Of a stretch of DNA of 64,000 nucleotides, positions 45,874 to 58,118 are shown one piece after another. How positions within the stretch are numbered: the stretch's first letter is position 1; every line of letters begins with the position of its first letter. Location: the NCBI RefSeq assembly GCF_020080835.1, contig NC_058166.1, positions 9,912,380 to 9,976,379 on the forward strand. Direction: 5' to 3'. Both the position numbers and the translations under genes were made by a program. This stretch comes from Cotesia glomerata. Lineage: Eukaryota > Arthropoda > Insecta > Hymenoptera > Braconidae. The notes under the pieces were generated by a model. The model did no database searches. It had not been told where the DNA came from and was given only the letters and a program-made list of their open reading frames with translations.

Positions 45874-46015
45874 AAGGTAAAAGCCCCAATAGATGATCAT
45901 GTACCAGTATATGATCACTCCATGTATTTGTATACCTATATTTGTGAATATAGATATACAGATACATGGAGTGATTATATACTGGTACGTAATCATCTAT
46001 TGGGGCTTTTACCTT
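45874..46015. mobile_element. 142-bp CCCCAATA-family MITE, copy 2
   Basis: Nearly identical to copy 1 at 5659-5800, with the same length and termini and only a few substitutions in the arms. It ends about 50 bp beyond the RpL22 AATAAA, so it lies immediately 3' of that gene's cleavage site. Confidence 0.88.
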
Positions 46016-46118
46016 AATTCAGAAAAAAAATAAAGAACAGTATTCACAATTTCCCAGTCGAAGAACTTTATTTGATAAACACATAAATTATATGTACAAA
46101 AAAAGCTCAGGATTATAC

Positions 46119-47195
46119 TTAATCGGCATCTTCTTCATCATCGTCTTCCTGGCTAGTAATCTGGAAGTATCTAAGTTCGTAGGTATTCTTATCCTTGGAT
46201 ACAACACGAAGCCAATCACGGAGCTTGTGCTTCTTCAAGAATTTCTTGGTCAAGTATTTGAGATACCTATAAATTAATCAAACAAGGCGTTCGAATTAAT
46301 GAAAATATCTGTTCAAATGTAGCCTAATATCCACGTGCGTGACTTTTAATCATCACAACAGATATTTATAAGTGTAGAATAAAAATATAAACAATTTTAG
46401 ATCTTTATTACACACCTCTTAGACAACTCGGTATCACTGTTGATGATGAGCTTGTTCTTGTTACGTTCAATATTAACAAGATTTCCCAAGTTTCCAGTTT
46501 TGCCATTGATCTTGATGCGCTCCTTCATGTACTTATCCTGTAATAAAAAATTTATTAATGAATTTTCATGACTCTTCAGTGAAAAATTAAAAAATAGCAG
46601 TAGTTACAATTTAACTTACGAAACTTGCAACATCCATAATGTTGTCTTCGACTGGGTGGGTGCAGTCAATGGTGAAAGACAGAGAAACTTTCTTCTTCTG
46701 TGCTTTACCACGAAGCTGGTTCTTTTTTGGAGCGCCAGTCTTCTTTGGCACTGGTTTTTTAGTGCTAATTTTAGCTTGCTGAAAAAAAAATAATAATTAA
46801 TAATTAATTCAAGTTTGATGGAATGCTTTACTTGCTGTCATGCTGTCAACCAGCATGGTTGACAAAAAACAAAATTATTGAACCCATCAATTTTAATCTT
46901 TTTTCTTCAATAGTTTATAAAAAATATTTTAAAACTCGAAACATATCTCAAAAATGTTTATAAAGATTTTGTTATTAAAATAAAAACTATATGTTTACAA
47001 TCTTCAGAATGCTTAACCTATGTGACCTCAATAATCCATAAAATTAAATAGCATCCCAATATTTATGCAAGTATTAATTATCCAAAATAAGTTATCAATG
47101 ATTGAAGATTGTTAATTGCATAAACATTTTTCATTGTTTAAACTTTTTAATTATTATATATAAATTATTTATCAAAAAATACTCACAGGAGCCAT
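46119..47195 (-). CDS. RpL22: 60S ribosomal protein L22
   Basis: Four coding exons (47187-47195, 46620-46778, 46416-46537, 46119-46266) join in frame to 145 residues. The first exon codes only Met-Ala-Pro, a pattern that leaves a 9-nt coding start before a 408-bp intron. The product has a basic N-terminus (KKPVPKKTGAPKKN), the L22e core FTIDCTHPVEDNIMDVASF and NKNKLIINSDTELSKRYLKY, and the acidic C-terminus TSQEDDEEDAD. L22 is a large-subunit RNA-binding protein. A minus-strand AATAAA at about 46068-46073 lies just after the stop. A pyrimidine stretch CTCTTTTC near 47220 may be the 5' TOP start. The gene is divergent from msps. Confidence 0.95.
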
Positions 47196-48464
47196 ATTAG
47201 CGTTGAGTGTTTATCTGAAAAGAGATTAGCCTGGCCGACTTTAATGCAGACCAACGAGATTTAAAAGAAAATCTATATTTAGTTTAATAAAAAAATTATA
47301 GATGGCAGCCAACGCACTTTTTTGTTCCCGCCATTTTGAAATAAAACAACAAAAGCTATTTTGTTGAAGTTGTAAAAAATTTATAAATTTTAGTTACAAA
47401 AAAATAATAATTAAAATATTTCTAATAATTAAACAATAAAATAATAACCCAAAGTTATTTTTTTAACAATTTTCATTTATTGGAAATTCATTTCACTCAA
47501 GCGCCATCTGAAAAAAAAATTGCATAAAAGATTTAAATTACAGTAATTTTTTAATTTAATAATAATTAGCTTTGTAATTAATAATTGTTTGGAATAAATT
47601 TAGAAATAAGTTCTTAATTTCTTAAGACGGGAATTTGAATAATTTTTAAGTGTTAAAAAAGTATAAAATTGTTCGAAATTTAATTTTTTTCGTGAATGAC
47701 AGTTGAGCTCAATAATAATAATAGTAATAATGGAAATAAAAGTAAAAAAAAGAGGCAAAGTGAGTTACTGGTCGACCGTTTGAAAATCGAGACTATATTC
47801 ACCGTGAACATCGCGACCGAAGCTCAAGTGCGCTAATGGCCGCCGACTAGGATCTAAAACCTCAAACGCAGTATGTTGTAATAAGGATTATTAACTTGCA
47901 GTATTATTAATTATAAACATTAACGACTTAACTAAGCTCAGAGACCTAGCATTTTAGTAAATAACTGCTAAAATAGTCAGTCAACCGAGTGTATTGTGTT
48001 CCTAAGGGTAAGTCATTATTTTACAATTTTCAATAATTATTTTTAAAATATTCAACGTACTTTTAACATCAGCATCATCGACATCATCGTCGTCATTATC
48101 ATTGTTAGTAGTTGCTAAAAATTTTCGACAGTCGGTTGTCTTCAAATAAATTTATACTTTTTAATGCGACGTACTTTTTTTAATTTGTGGGTTAGCCGAC
48201 ATAAAATGAGACATTGATAAAAAAGGAAAACAGTTTGAATCATTCATAGTCATATATGGTCAATACGTTCTCCTTGTAGAATATAGACTGTAGGATGTTA
48301 TCAATATTTCATTTATAAATAAATTTCATGACATAATTCCTTTTTAAACCTCAGATAATAATAATTATTATTATTGAGCGAATATATTTATTGATATTTA
48401 AGTCCCGGGTGACAGTAAATTATTTATTTGGTAAATTGTTTGTCTAGGAACAATAAAAAAAATC
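47196..48464. promoter_or_regulatory. Shared upstream region of RpL22 and msps
   Basis: RpL22 starts leftward and msps rightward here. Near 47323-47340 lies TTCCCGCCATTTTG, which contains an E2F-like TTCCCGCC directly followed by a YY1-like CCATTTTG. A plausible msps 5' UTR exon ends at 48007 (GGTAAGTC donor) and is spliced to 48448 (TTGTCTAG acceptor), 17 bp before the msps ATG. The stretch 47750-47880 is less AT-rich and is the likely msps transcription start region. Confidence 0.5.
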
Positions 48465-51400
48465 ATGGAGGAAGAAACTGAGTTTACTAAGCTGCCAGTT
48501 GAGGACAGATGTGTGCATAAGGTATTTTATTATTATAATTGTATAATTGTAGTTTGATTATTTATTAAAAGTATTTTATTTTATTATATTTTTTGTGATT
48601 TTCAGTCATGGAAGGCAAGAGTTCATGGATATGAAGAATGTACGAAGAAATTCGGGTGTATTGACGACGAGAAATCTCCCGAGTGGAACAAGTTCTTGGG
48701 GTTGATGAAGAAGTTTGTGGTTGACAGCAATGTTGCTGCTCAGGAAAAAGGATTAGAAGCAGCGTTGGCTTTTGTTGAGAATGCTGCTTGCGCTGGAAAG
48801 TAAGTTTTGTTTAATAATAAAAAAAAACTTGAATCAAAATGAAACTAAAAATAATGATTTTTAGAATAATTTTCAGATGTTTGTCGATTCTAGTATTATT
48901 TAGTTTTACATTTTAATTATTGATTTATAATAAAAAAAAATAATAATTTAATACTCAAGTCAAATATTTATAATTTATTAATTTATTTTCAATCAGGACT
49001 GTTGGTGAAGTAATGAGCGGGATAGTAAATAAATGTATAGCAGCTCCAAAAGCCAAAACAAAAGACTTAGCAGTGCAAATAACCTTGATGTACATTGAGA
49101 TAGAGAAGCATGAGACAGTACAAGAGGAGCTTCTGAAAGGGACTGAGGCTAAAAATCCAAAAATAGTCGCGGGCTGCATCAACACTTTAACTCTTTCACT
49201 TCGCGAGTTTGGGTCTAAAGTAATAAACATAAAACCACTGGTAAAAAAGATGCCTGGCTTCTTAGAAGACCGTGATAAGATCGTTCGTGAGGAAGGTAAA
49301 GCAATGGTTATTGAAATTTACCGGTGGATTGGGATTCCAATAAAGCAGCAGCTCAACACTTTGAAACCTGTGCAAATGTCTGAGTTAGAAGTCGAGTTCG
49401 GCAAGCTTGATGGTGCCAAAGCATATCCCACTCGCTACTTACGGTCACAGAAGCCGAAAAATGTAATTGCTGAATCCGCAGCTGCTGAAGGGGATGACGT
49501 TGATGATGACGAAGCCGGTGAAGAGGAAGCTGCTGAAGACATCGATCCTTACGAGCTTATTGACCCCGTGGACATCCTTTCCAAGCTTCCGAAGGATTTC
49601 TACGACAAACTCGAGGCCAAAAAGTGGCAGGAGCGTAAAGAAGCGCTTGAAGCTCTTGAAACTCTGTGCAAAAACCCCAAACTCGAGAGTGGAGACTACG
49701 GAGACGTTATTAGGGCGTTAAAGAAAATAATCGCTAAAGATTCTAATGTTGTCGTCGTTACAATCGCTGGGAAATGTCTGACAGGACTTGCCAATGGACT
49801 GAAAAAGCGGTTCCATCCTTACGCCACTGCATGCTTGCCGGTAGTCTTAGAGAAATTTCGTGAAAAGAAGCCCAACGTGGTCGCAGTACTTCGTGAAGCG
49901 GCAGACGCAGTTTTCCAGAGCATCACCGTGGATGTAATTCTTGAGGATGCGCTAGCTGCTTTGGAAAACAAAAATCCGTCAGTGAAAGCTGAAACTGCTG
50001 CATTTTTAGGTCGTTGTTTCGCACATACACTGCCTGCAACTTTAAACAAGAAATTGCTAAAGGCTTATATCGGCGCGTTGCTCAAGACTTTGAACGAACC
50101 AGACCCGACTGTGAGAGATAATTCCGCAGAGGCGCTTGGTACGGCGATGAAACTCGTCGGTGAGAAAGCTATGATGCCTTTCCTGACGGATCTTGACGCG
50201 CTCAAGATGGCCAAGATCCAAGAGTGTGCTGAGAAAGCTGTGATACTTGTCAAAGTTGTTGCGCCAAAGAAGCCAGAGAGACCTACAACTGCACCAGCTA
50301 AAGTTGAGTCCAAACCACCGGCCAAAGGCAATGCTAAGAAACCTGCTGCTTCTGTTAGTAACAGCAATACTTATAAAAAACCTAATTTGAAGAAACCTGC
50401 TGCTGGTGGTAAGAAGACTGTTGCGCCAAAAACACAAATCGAAAAAGATTTGAGCGCGGAATCGGTTGATGACATAGCGGGTGAATGCTTGACAGGAGAT
50501 ATTTTGTCGGGATTAGTTGATGCTAATTGGAAGTCCCGTTTGGCTGCAGTCGAACAGCTTAATGAGACGATCAAGCAAATGGGTTCTGATGTTCCGTGCC
50601 AGGTTATCGTTCGGATACTTGCCAAGAAACCTGGATTCAAGGATACTAATTTCCAGGTATAAAGGATTTTTTTTTAAAGTTATTAGATTTTAAATTCATA
50701 CACGCTCAGTTTTATGGTAATGACGGCTATCTTTCATTTTTAATGATTACTATCGTGTATTTAAAAACATTAATCCAGTTTTTAATTAGTTTTTATTAAG
50801 AATTTTTATTTTTCATGCATCAAAAATTTTTTTTATTAAATATATCCAAATTTATTAATAAGTACTTATCATTAAACGATAACAACTTGTAGAAAATTGT
50901 TATTTGTACAATTTTTTTTATTTTTTTTTTTTTTTTTTTCAAAATTATTTAGAAACAAATTAAAACTTTTAACTAATCTATATTAGTGTAGAATTTTATT
51001 TGTAATTGAATATTTATTATTACTTGAAAAACATGAAATATAAAGTTATGTAAAAATATTTTTTATAAGTATAAAAAAAAATTAAAATTTTTAAAATAAT
51101 ATTTTCAATATAAAATGGTGACTATTACTGTCTTTTAATAATAATTATTATCATAAATTTCTTAACACGTAAAAACATGGTATTGATTTGCACGATTAAA
51201 AAAAAATTCTCTAATACCTACACTAAGTATAAAAAAATATTAATTAATATTTTATGTTTCTAGGTATTGAAGCAGCGTCTCGAGGTCATAAAAATGCTCG
51301 CTGAAAACTACACATTTTCGATCACAGCTGCAAACTATTGCATAATGGACATTGCGGAAAAGTTAGGAGATGCTAAAAATGGATCTACAGCAGCAGAAAC

Positions 51401-54400
51401 TTTGCTAGCAATCGCTGAAGCGACGTCTTTCGAGCACGTGGCCAATGAAGTTGTGACTTTCGCATTTAACCAGAAGAGCCCAAAAGTACAACAAGAGTCG
51501 TTAGTGTGGTTGTCAAATGCCTTGTTAGAATTCAGCTGCGCGTTAAACGTCAAGTTAGTGATTGAGAGCGTGAAGAAAGCCGTGGCTGCAACAAATCCCG
51601 GAGTACGCACTGCGGCGATAACATTGATCGGTACTTTGTACTTGTATGTTGGCAAGCCACTTCTGACCTTTTTCGACGGTGAAAAACCGGCATTGAAGCA
51701 GCAGATCGAGCAGGAGTGCGAGAAACACGATGGAGAACGACCTCCTGAACCCACGCGAGGTCCCAAATCGCGAGACAAGAAAGTTGCCGACGATGCAGAG
51801 GAAGAAGAAGAAGAAAATTACGTTGCAGAGACTGTAGACATAAATGATTTAATTCCGAGGGTAGATATCAGCAACCAGATCACAGAAGCGCTGTTGGCCG
51901 AGCTGGGTGATAAGAATTGGAAAGTACGTAACGAAGGACTCATCAAAGTCCAAGCCATGATTACAGATGCTAAATTTATCAAAGGATCTATTGGAGAATT
52001 GCCTCGTGCATTGTCGCCAAGGCTGGTTGACAGTAATACAAAAATAGCACAGACTGCACTAGGAATTTGCGAGGCTTTATCGAGCGCAATGGGCCCTCCG
52101 ATAAAGCAACATGTTCGTGTTCTTTTCCCAGGATTCGTTCACTGCCTCGGAGACTCCAAAAATTGGATCCGAAGTGCGGCAATTTCATGCATTAACTCCT
52201 GGGGCGACCAGTGCGGATACAAAGAATTTTTCGACGGCGAAATGATTGGTGACGCGCTTAAAGCCGGTTCGCCAACTCTACGTATAGAGTTGTGGAACTG
52301 GTTGGCGCAAAAATTGCCTCCCATACCGGTGAAACAGGTTCCTAAGGAAGAGCTAATGTTATGTGTGCCGCATTTGTACAGCAATTTGGAGGACCGTAAT
52401 TCGGATGTGCGGAAAAATGCACAGGAAGCTATTCTAGGATTCATGATGCATTTAACTTATGAAGGCATGTTGCGTCAGACGGAGAAACTAAAACCGGGTT
52501 CCAAGAATGTCGTAGTCGCTGCTTTGGAGAAGACTAGGCCGAGTTTGCCGATAAAACCGCTCCCGACTAAAAAGCAGGAACAAGTTAAGACTGTAAAAAG
52601 CGGAGGTGCTGCTAAGGTTGCCAAAGCAGTGATTAAACCTAAGAGCGCGACGGCTGCCAAGCCTGCTAGTGCTAGGAAGAAGGACGATGATGTTGATACC
52701 AGTCCTTTGTTGGCTGTCAATAATTTGAAGCATCAGCGGGTTATTGATGAGCAGAAGCTCAAAGTTCTCAAGTGGAACTTTACAACACCTAGGTAAATTT
52801 TTTTTTTTTTTTTTTTTTTTAATTAATGGAAAATCTGAAAAAATCAAAGTTTAGAATTTGTAAAATAGTCAAAAAATTTATAAATCAATTTTTTTCATTA
52901 TTTTCATCAATTTTTAATCATTTTTAAATGAACGAACAAAAATTAAATTTCAAATATTTCCACTGTTTGAATAAGTTACACTGAAAATACTTTAAAATAG
53001 GTATGCTTAAACAATTGAACCAAATTGATGAGAAAATTAAACTTTCAATCTTAGTCAACTGTGCTCTAAATTGAAGTTGATATTATTTTATATTATTTAA
53101 CTTCTTCAATTTTTATTTTTTTTTAAACTTATGATATATAACAATTAAAAATTATTATAGAAATAATTAATCAAAAAAGTTAATATTGACTTTTACATTA
53201 TATATTGTATTTTAAAGAGTTAATTTATTTAGTCTAATTTTTTAATTAAATACGGATTTTTCATAGTATTTTAAAATTATAATGAAAGCTTTATTAGCGA
53301 GATGGTTGAAAAATCTAATTTTTATTTTTTTTTTTTTTTTGTTGGTCTTGTAATTTTATTTAGAATCAGAAATTTGAAAATAAGCTTTCGATCGTCATAT
53401 TCTAAATGAAATGATGATTTAATAAATATATTTATATTTTCTGTACTTTAGAGAGGAGTTCGTGGAATTACTGAAGGAATTGATGAGCACCGCTGGCGTA
53501 AACAAGTCCTTGATTGCCAATATGTTTCATACGGACTTCCGGTACCATTTGAAGGCCATTGAGTCGCTTTCTGACAACGTCCAGGACAATAGTAAAGCGC
53601 TGACTTGTAACTTGGATCTGATCCTCAAATGGTTGACCCTGAGATTTTTCGACACAAACCCCTCTGTCCTACTCAAGGGTCTCGACTTTCTACAAGCTGT
53701 GTTCCAAATTCTTATTGAAGATCAGTATCATATGCTAGAGAACGAGGCTGCCTCTTTTCTGCCGTATTTGATTCTCAAGATTGGAGACCCTAAAGATTCT
53801 GTGAGAAACAGCGTCCGTGCATTGTTCAAACGCATCGCTCTGGTTTATCCTGTCAGTAAATTGTTTTCTTACGTGATGGAAGGATTAAAGTCAAAGAACG
53901 CGCGTCAGAGGACTGAGTGTTTGGACCAGCTGGGCTCGCTGATCGAAAACTACGGTGTTACTGTCTGCCAGCCGACACCTGCGGCTGCTTTGAGAGAAAT
54001 AGCCAAGCAAATTGCCGATCGTGATAACTCGGTGCGAAATGCCGCGCTGAATTGTATCGTTCAGGCTTACTACCTCGAGGGTGAGCGAATACACAAATTG
54101 ATTGGTAATATATCCGAGAAAGACATGTCGCTGTTGGAAGAGAGGATCAAAAGGGCCAACAAAAATCGGCCAAGTAAACCGGCTTCGGCTGTTAGGATGT
54201 CCACCATGCCAATGATTGCCGCTGCGGCGAGTAATGAGGATATTGAGCCGGATGATGAAGGCAGCGATGAAAAAGACGAGGAAACTGAAGAAATCGCTGA
54301 GGACTTTGATGATCGGTTAGTTAATTTTTTTATTATTATATTATTGAATTTATTTATTATTTTTTTTTTTTTTTTTATTTATAATGATAATATTGGTTTT

Positions 54401-56544
54401 TATTAATTGACATTTTATTTTCATTCCACCACACAAAAAATTTACAGGACACATGTTTTATCAACAACAACAAAGATCAACAAAATAAATCTCAATGTTC
54501 CTCCTAGTGTTAATCGCGTCGTCGTTAAGTCGCCAGATAATTTGTCAAATGATCAGGAGAATAATTTTAACAACACTTATGTTAATAATAAACCTGAGAA
54601 AACGTTCGTGATAATATTACAGAGATTTTTTTTTTTTGTGGGTTCTGGTGATGGGTGAATGTCTTTCCATTTTTAAATCATATTATTAAGGATATTCATT
54701 CGTCATATGTCATCAAATGAAAAGTTTCATTTTTCTTATTAAAATTTGATTTTTCAAACTAATTTTATTTTTCATTAATAACTAACTTTTTGACAAAAAT
54801 ATTTCTCTTGAATTTTTGTATTCTTAAAAGTAAAAGTAGTTTTTGTCGAAAAGTAAGGATCCGTTTTTCAATTTGGGATAAAATTTTATTTAATTTTAAA
54901 ATATATCTGCATACTGGAAATAATAATTCTAGGTTAAAAAACTGACCTTAAAAATAATTTTTGTCAGAAACAGCGGAAGAACGTCCTTAATATTGTTTTG
55001 TCTTAATAAATAAATTATATGAAAGCATGGTAGCGCTGATTGTGATGTCATCTGTGTGTCTAAAAATCCACTACTAAATTTAAAAACTAAATTAATTAAA
55101 AATTGTTTTCAGGTACGCAATATCACCACCTCAATCTCCTGTCCGAGCAAAACCGTCAGGGCCTTTCGGTCTGGACATGGAGTTCCTGCGACAGCTGGAA
55201 GAAAAATACCCAGCAAACTGGACCGTACCCGTGCTTCCAGAAATAAAGTGGGATCCAAATGACTCAATAACCTCCATTCAAAACATCGACCGGCTCCTCG
55301 TTGAGATTTCTCCCTCAAAATTACCAGCAAGCAAGCCATCTCTACGCGTGTCCCCAGTAACCTCGCCTGTCAGCAGTAAGAACGACAACTTGGACTGCAT
55401 AATCCTTCTGATGGCCAGTCCGCGGCTACAGACCGCCCTTCAGGCATTGAACAACATGGACGAAATGATTAAGTCCTCCCCGTTAACCCTCATACAATCC
55501 AAAGAAGACAAGTTCATAAATTCAATAAACATGCAGCTTAAATTTTTACAAAAGTACCCACTGACTCCCGAGAATAGCGAAGTTACCAAAGTGTATCGCG
55601 CGACATTTGTTGTTCTGCTATCATTTTTAGAATCAAAAGTTCTGGGTAAGAACGTGTCGATGCCCCAGCTGAAGGAGCTTATTTATTTGATGTTGATGCT
55701 GCTGGCGGAGAATAAATTCGAGCATGTAGAAGACACAGACATGTACATGCGCGTCGTAAATGTGATAATTGTCAAGACTATTGACTACTCAAACCACACA
55801 ACACTTATCTGTGTGCTGATAAAACTGCTGCAAGAGTGTGCAGAGTCGACGGTGATGCCTAAGTACGAAGAATTGGTGATGAAATGTTTGTGGAAAATAG
55901 TTAAAACTATTTCAAACAGATCAGCAGAGCTTGACTATGACACTATTCTACTAACAGTCCATCAATTTTTCAAGGACTATCCGTCTTCTTGGTGGAAAAC
56001 TCGACATTCGGACTTGCCAGTACGTACTGTAAAAACAGTCCTTCACAGTATGACCAAAATAAAGGGCAGATCGATGCTGAACCACTTGACACTGATAAAC
56101 AACATTCAGGAGTCAGAGTTGCGCTCGTATTTGAACCGACTGATTGATATGGTCAACAGCTCCAACAATGGCCAGACCAAACAAAGGCATATGTCTAAAG
56201 AAATGCATGCCCAGCTGACAGAGATCTTCAAAAAAATCGGATCCAAGCAGCAGAGCCACGAAGGTCTTGTTCAGCTCTATGATTTCAAGCAGGAGCATCC
56301 CGAGGCTGACATTCAGCCGTTCTTAGCCAAGTCACACCAGTTCTTCAGAAATTACATCGAGCAGAACCTCAAAATTATTGATCAGGAAAGGAAAAATCAA
56401 ATGTCTGCGGAGGATCCGGTCCAAGAGACAGCTAGGGCAATTAGTGCTGCCGAGGAACGAATTTCCATGGATCCTGCGCAACGGTTAGAGAGATTGCGGG
56501 CTCTGGAAGCTCAGTACCGTGGCAATGGTTCCAGACCCACGTGA
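48465..56544 (+). CDS. msps: XMAP215/CKAP5 microtubule polymerase (mini spindles)
   Basis: Six exons (48465-48521, 48606-48799, 48997-50656, 51264-52792, 53452-54315, 55113-56544) join in frame to 1911 residues. The N-terminus (MEEETEFTKLPVEDRCVHK) matches the TOG1 start. Repeated TOG HEAT arrays follow, with an acidic linker after TOG1 (EAGEEEAAEDIDPYELIDPV), a Lys/Pro-rich linker after TOG2, two more TOGs in exon 4 and a fifth in exon 5. The last exon gives the C-terminal helical region (FLAKSHQFFRNYIEQNLK). The family adds tubulin dimers to microtubule plus ends and works at centrosomes and spindles; fly msps and human CKAP5 are slightly longer (about 2000 residues). A 207-bp in-frame optional exon may lie between exons 5 and 6 (see 54448-54654). 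Confidence 0.96.
54448..54654 (+). CDS. Possible msps cassette exon (207 bp, phase 2 to 2)
   Basis: An open stretch bounded by an acceptor (TTTACAG at 54441-54447) and a GTGAAT donor after 54654 has length 207 and would insert 69 residues without changing the frame. It begins THVLSTTTKINKINLNVPP and its first 50 residues look polar and Asn-rich like a linker, but the 3' part encodes a Phe run from a T tract, so the donor may be wrong. The sequence falls between TOG5 and the C-terminal region. Confidence 0.3.
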
Positions 56545-58118
56545 ATTAACTTATTTTCTAATGAATATAATAATCGTTAATTTTATTATGTACACAGTCT
56601 AGAAACGAGTCTGATTTTTTTTATTTAAATGTTTTTAAATTTCAATCCTTTTGATTTTTATTTATTTATTGCGTAATATATTGAAACAGTGTCAAACTTG
56701 TTTGTTTTTGGAGTGTTTATAATGGCCTCATCATGACTACTCAGACGTTTAAAAAATTTCAATCTGAGTTTATTAATCCAAAAAAAAATTTTAATTAAAA
56801 GTTAATTGATTAATAAATAATAAAAATAACGAGGATTGATTTTTGAACATTTAAGAATCTAGTTACATGATCTGATAATTAAAATTTAACATATTTATTT
56901 ATAATTTTGATTTTATAATTGATAAATGAGCCGAATGAATGAATAAGACTATGTACGTAATAAGCTCTCTTTATATATTAATAATAATAATGATAATAAG
57001 TACTATACGATATCAGTGAACAATTTATAGTTGTGTATAGTTGTCCTAAGTAATAATAGTTACTGATTTATTAATTGATATGACTATTGATTGATAATAA
57101 TTAATATTGCTACTATTAATTAAAACAAAATAATTAAAGATATTTATGTTATGTATTAAATGTATTTATGGATAGTATAGATTCTAATCTAAAAATTAAC
57201 AAAGAAGCGGTCCATATTTTTTTAGACTGATATTTTTTTATATTGTAGTTGTGTTTTATTTTTATCAATTTTTTTTTATCCGCTATTTAAATTTAATATG
57301 TACAGTTGTTTGTTTATGTAACGTGTTAACATTCAATTATCGTTATGCATTGATTATACACTTATAACGTTAAAAATAATTATATTATTAATCTTATTCT
57401 TATTATGCCAAGAACAAAAAAGAACACTTTTAAAACAAATCTCAATGTACACTTTATTCTATTAAATACATCAATTTATTTCGCATGGGCTCAAAAATTT
57501 GTTTGTTTTTTTTTTAATTATATCTAAAATTTTATTCGATCTTTTGAGTGTAGTAGACTAAGATTTTTTTTTTCAGTTTACAGTCAGAGTAAAGAATCAA
57601 CGCTCAAAAGATCAAATAAATTTATAAAAATTACATAGTAATTTTAATCTAATTAGAAAAATATTACCCTGGTGAAAAAGAGCTATCACAAAAAAAATAA
57701 AACTAATAGAGCAACTTAATAGATCAATATTTAAAAATACTGTTTATTATTTACAAAAACACTAGTTACTTAAATCCTTTAAATAATTAATGTATTGATT
57801 ATTAAACAATACAAACTATAGTGTTTGAATTAATTTCATAATCAGGTACGCGAATGCTATTAGTATAATACACTCGCAGTAATAAGTGAGATGCCCGTAA
57901 AAAATATTTTTTTTTTTTTTTTCAATATAAATGAAGCGTTCAAATCCTATGATAGAATTTTAAAAAATAAGTCAATTTACACTAGTGATAGCAATAGTAA
58001 TTAGTAATTAATATTAACTAGTAACTAATATAAAATATAATATATAATTTCGATATCCATAATTTAGGAAAGTATTTTAATGTACGTTGTAATTTAATTT
58101 AAGGATTTAAGATCTATT
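56545..58118. other. Convergent 3' region of msps and TMEM165
   Basis: Between the two stop codons lie only AT-rich 3' UTR-type sequences with several AATAAA and ATTTA words. No RNA or repeat family is recognised. Confidence 0.5.
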
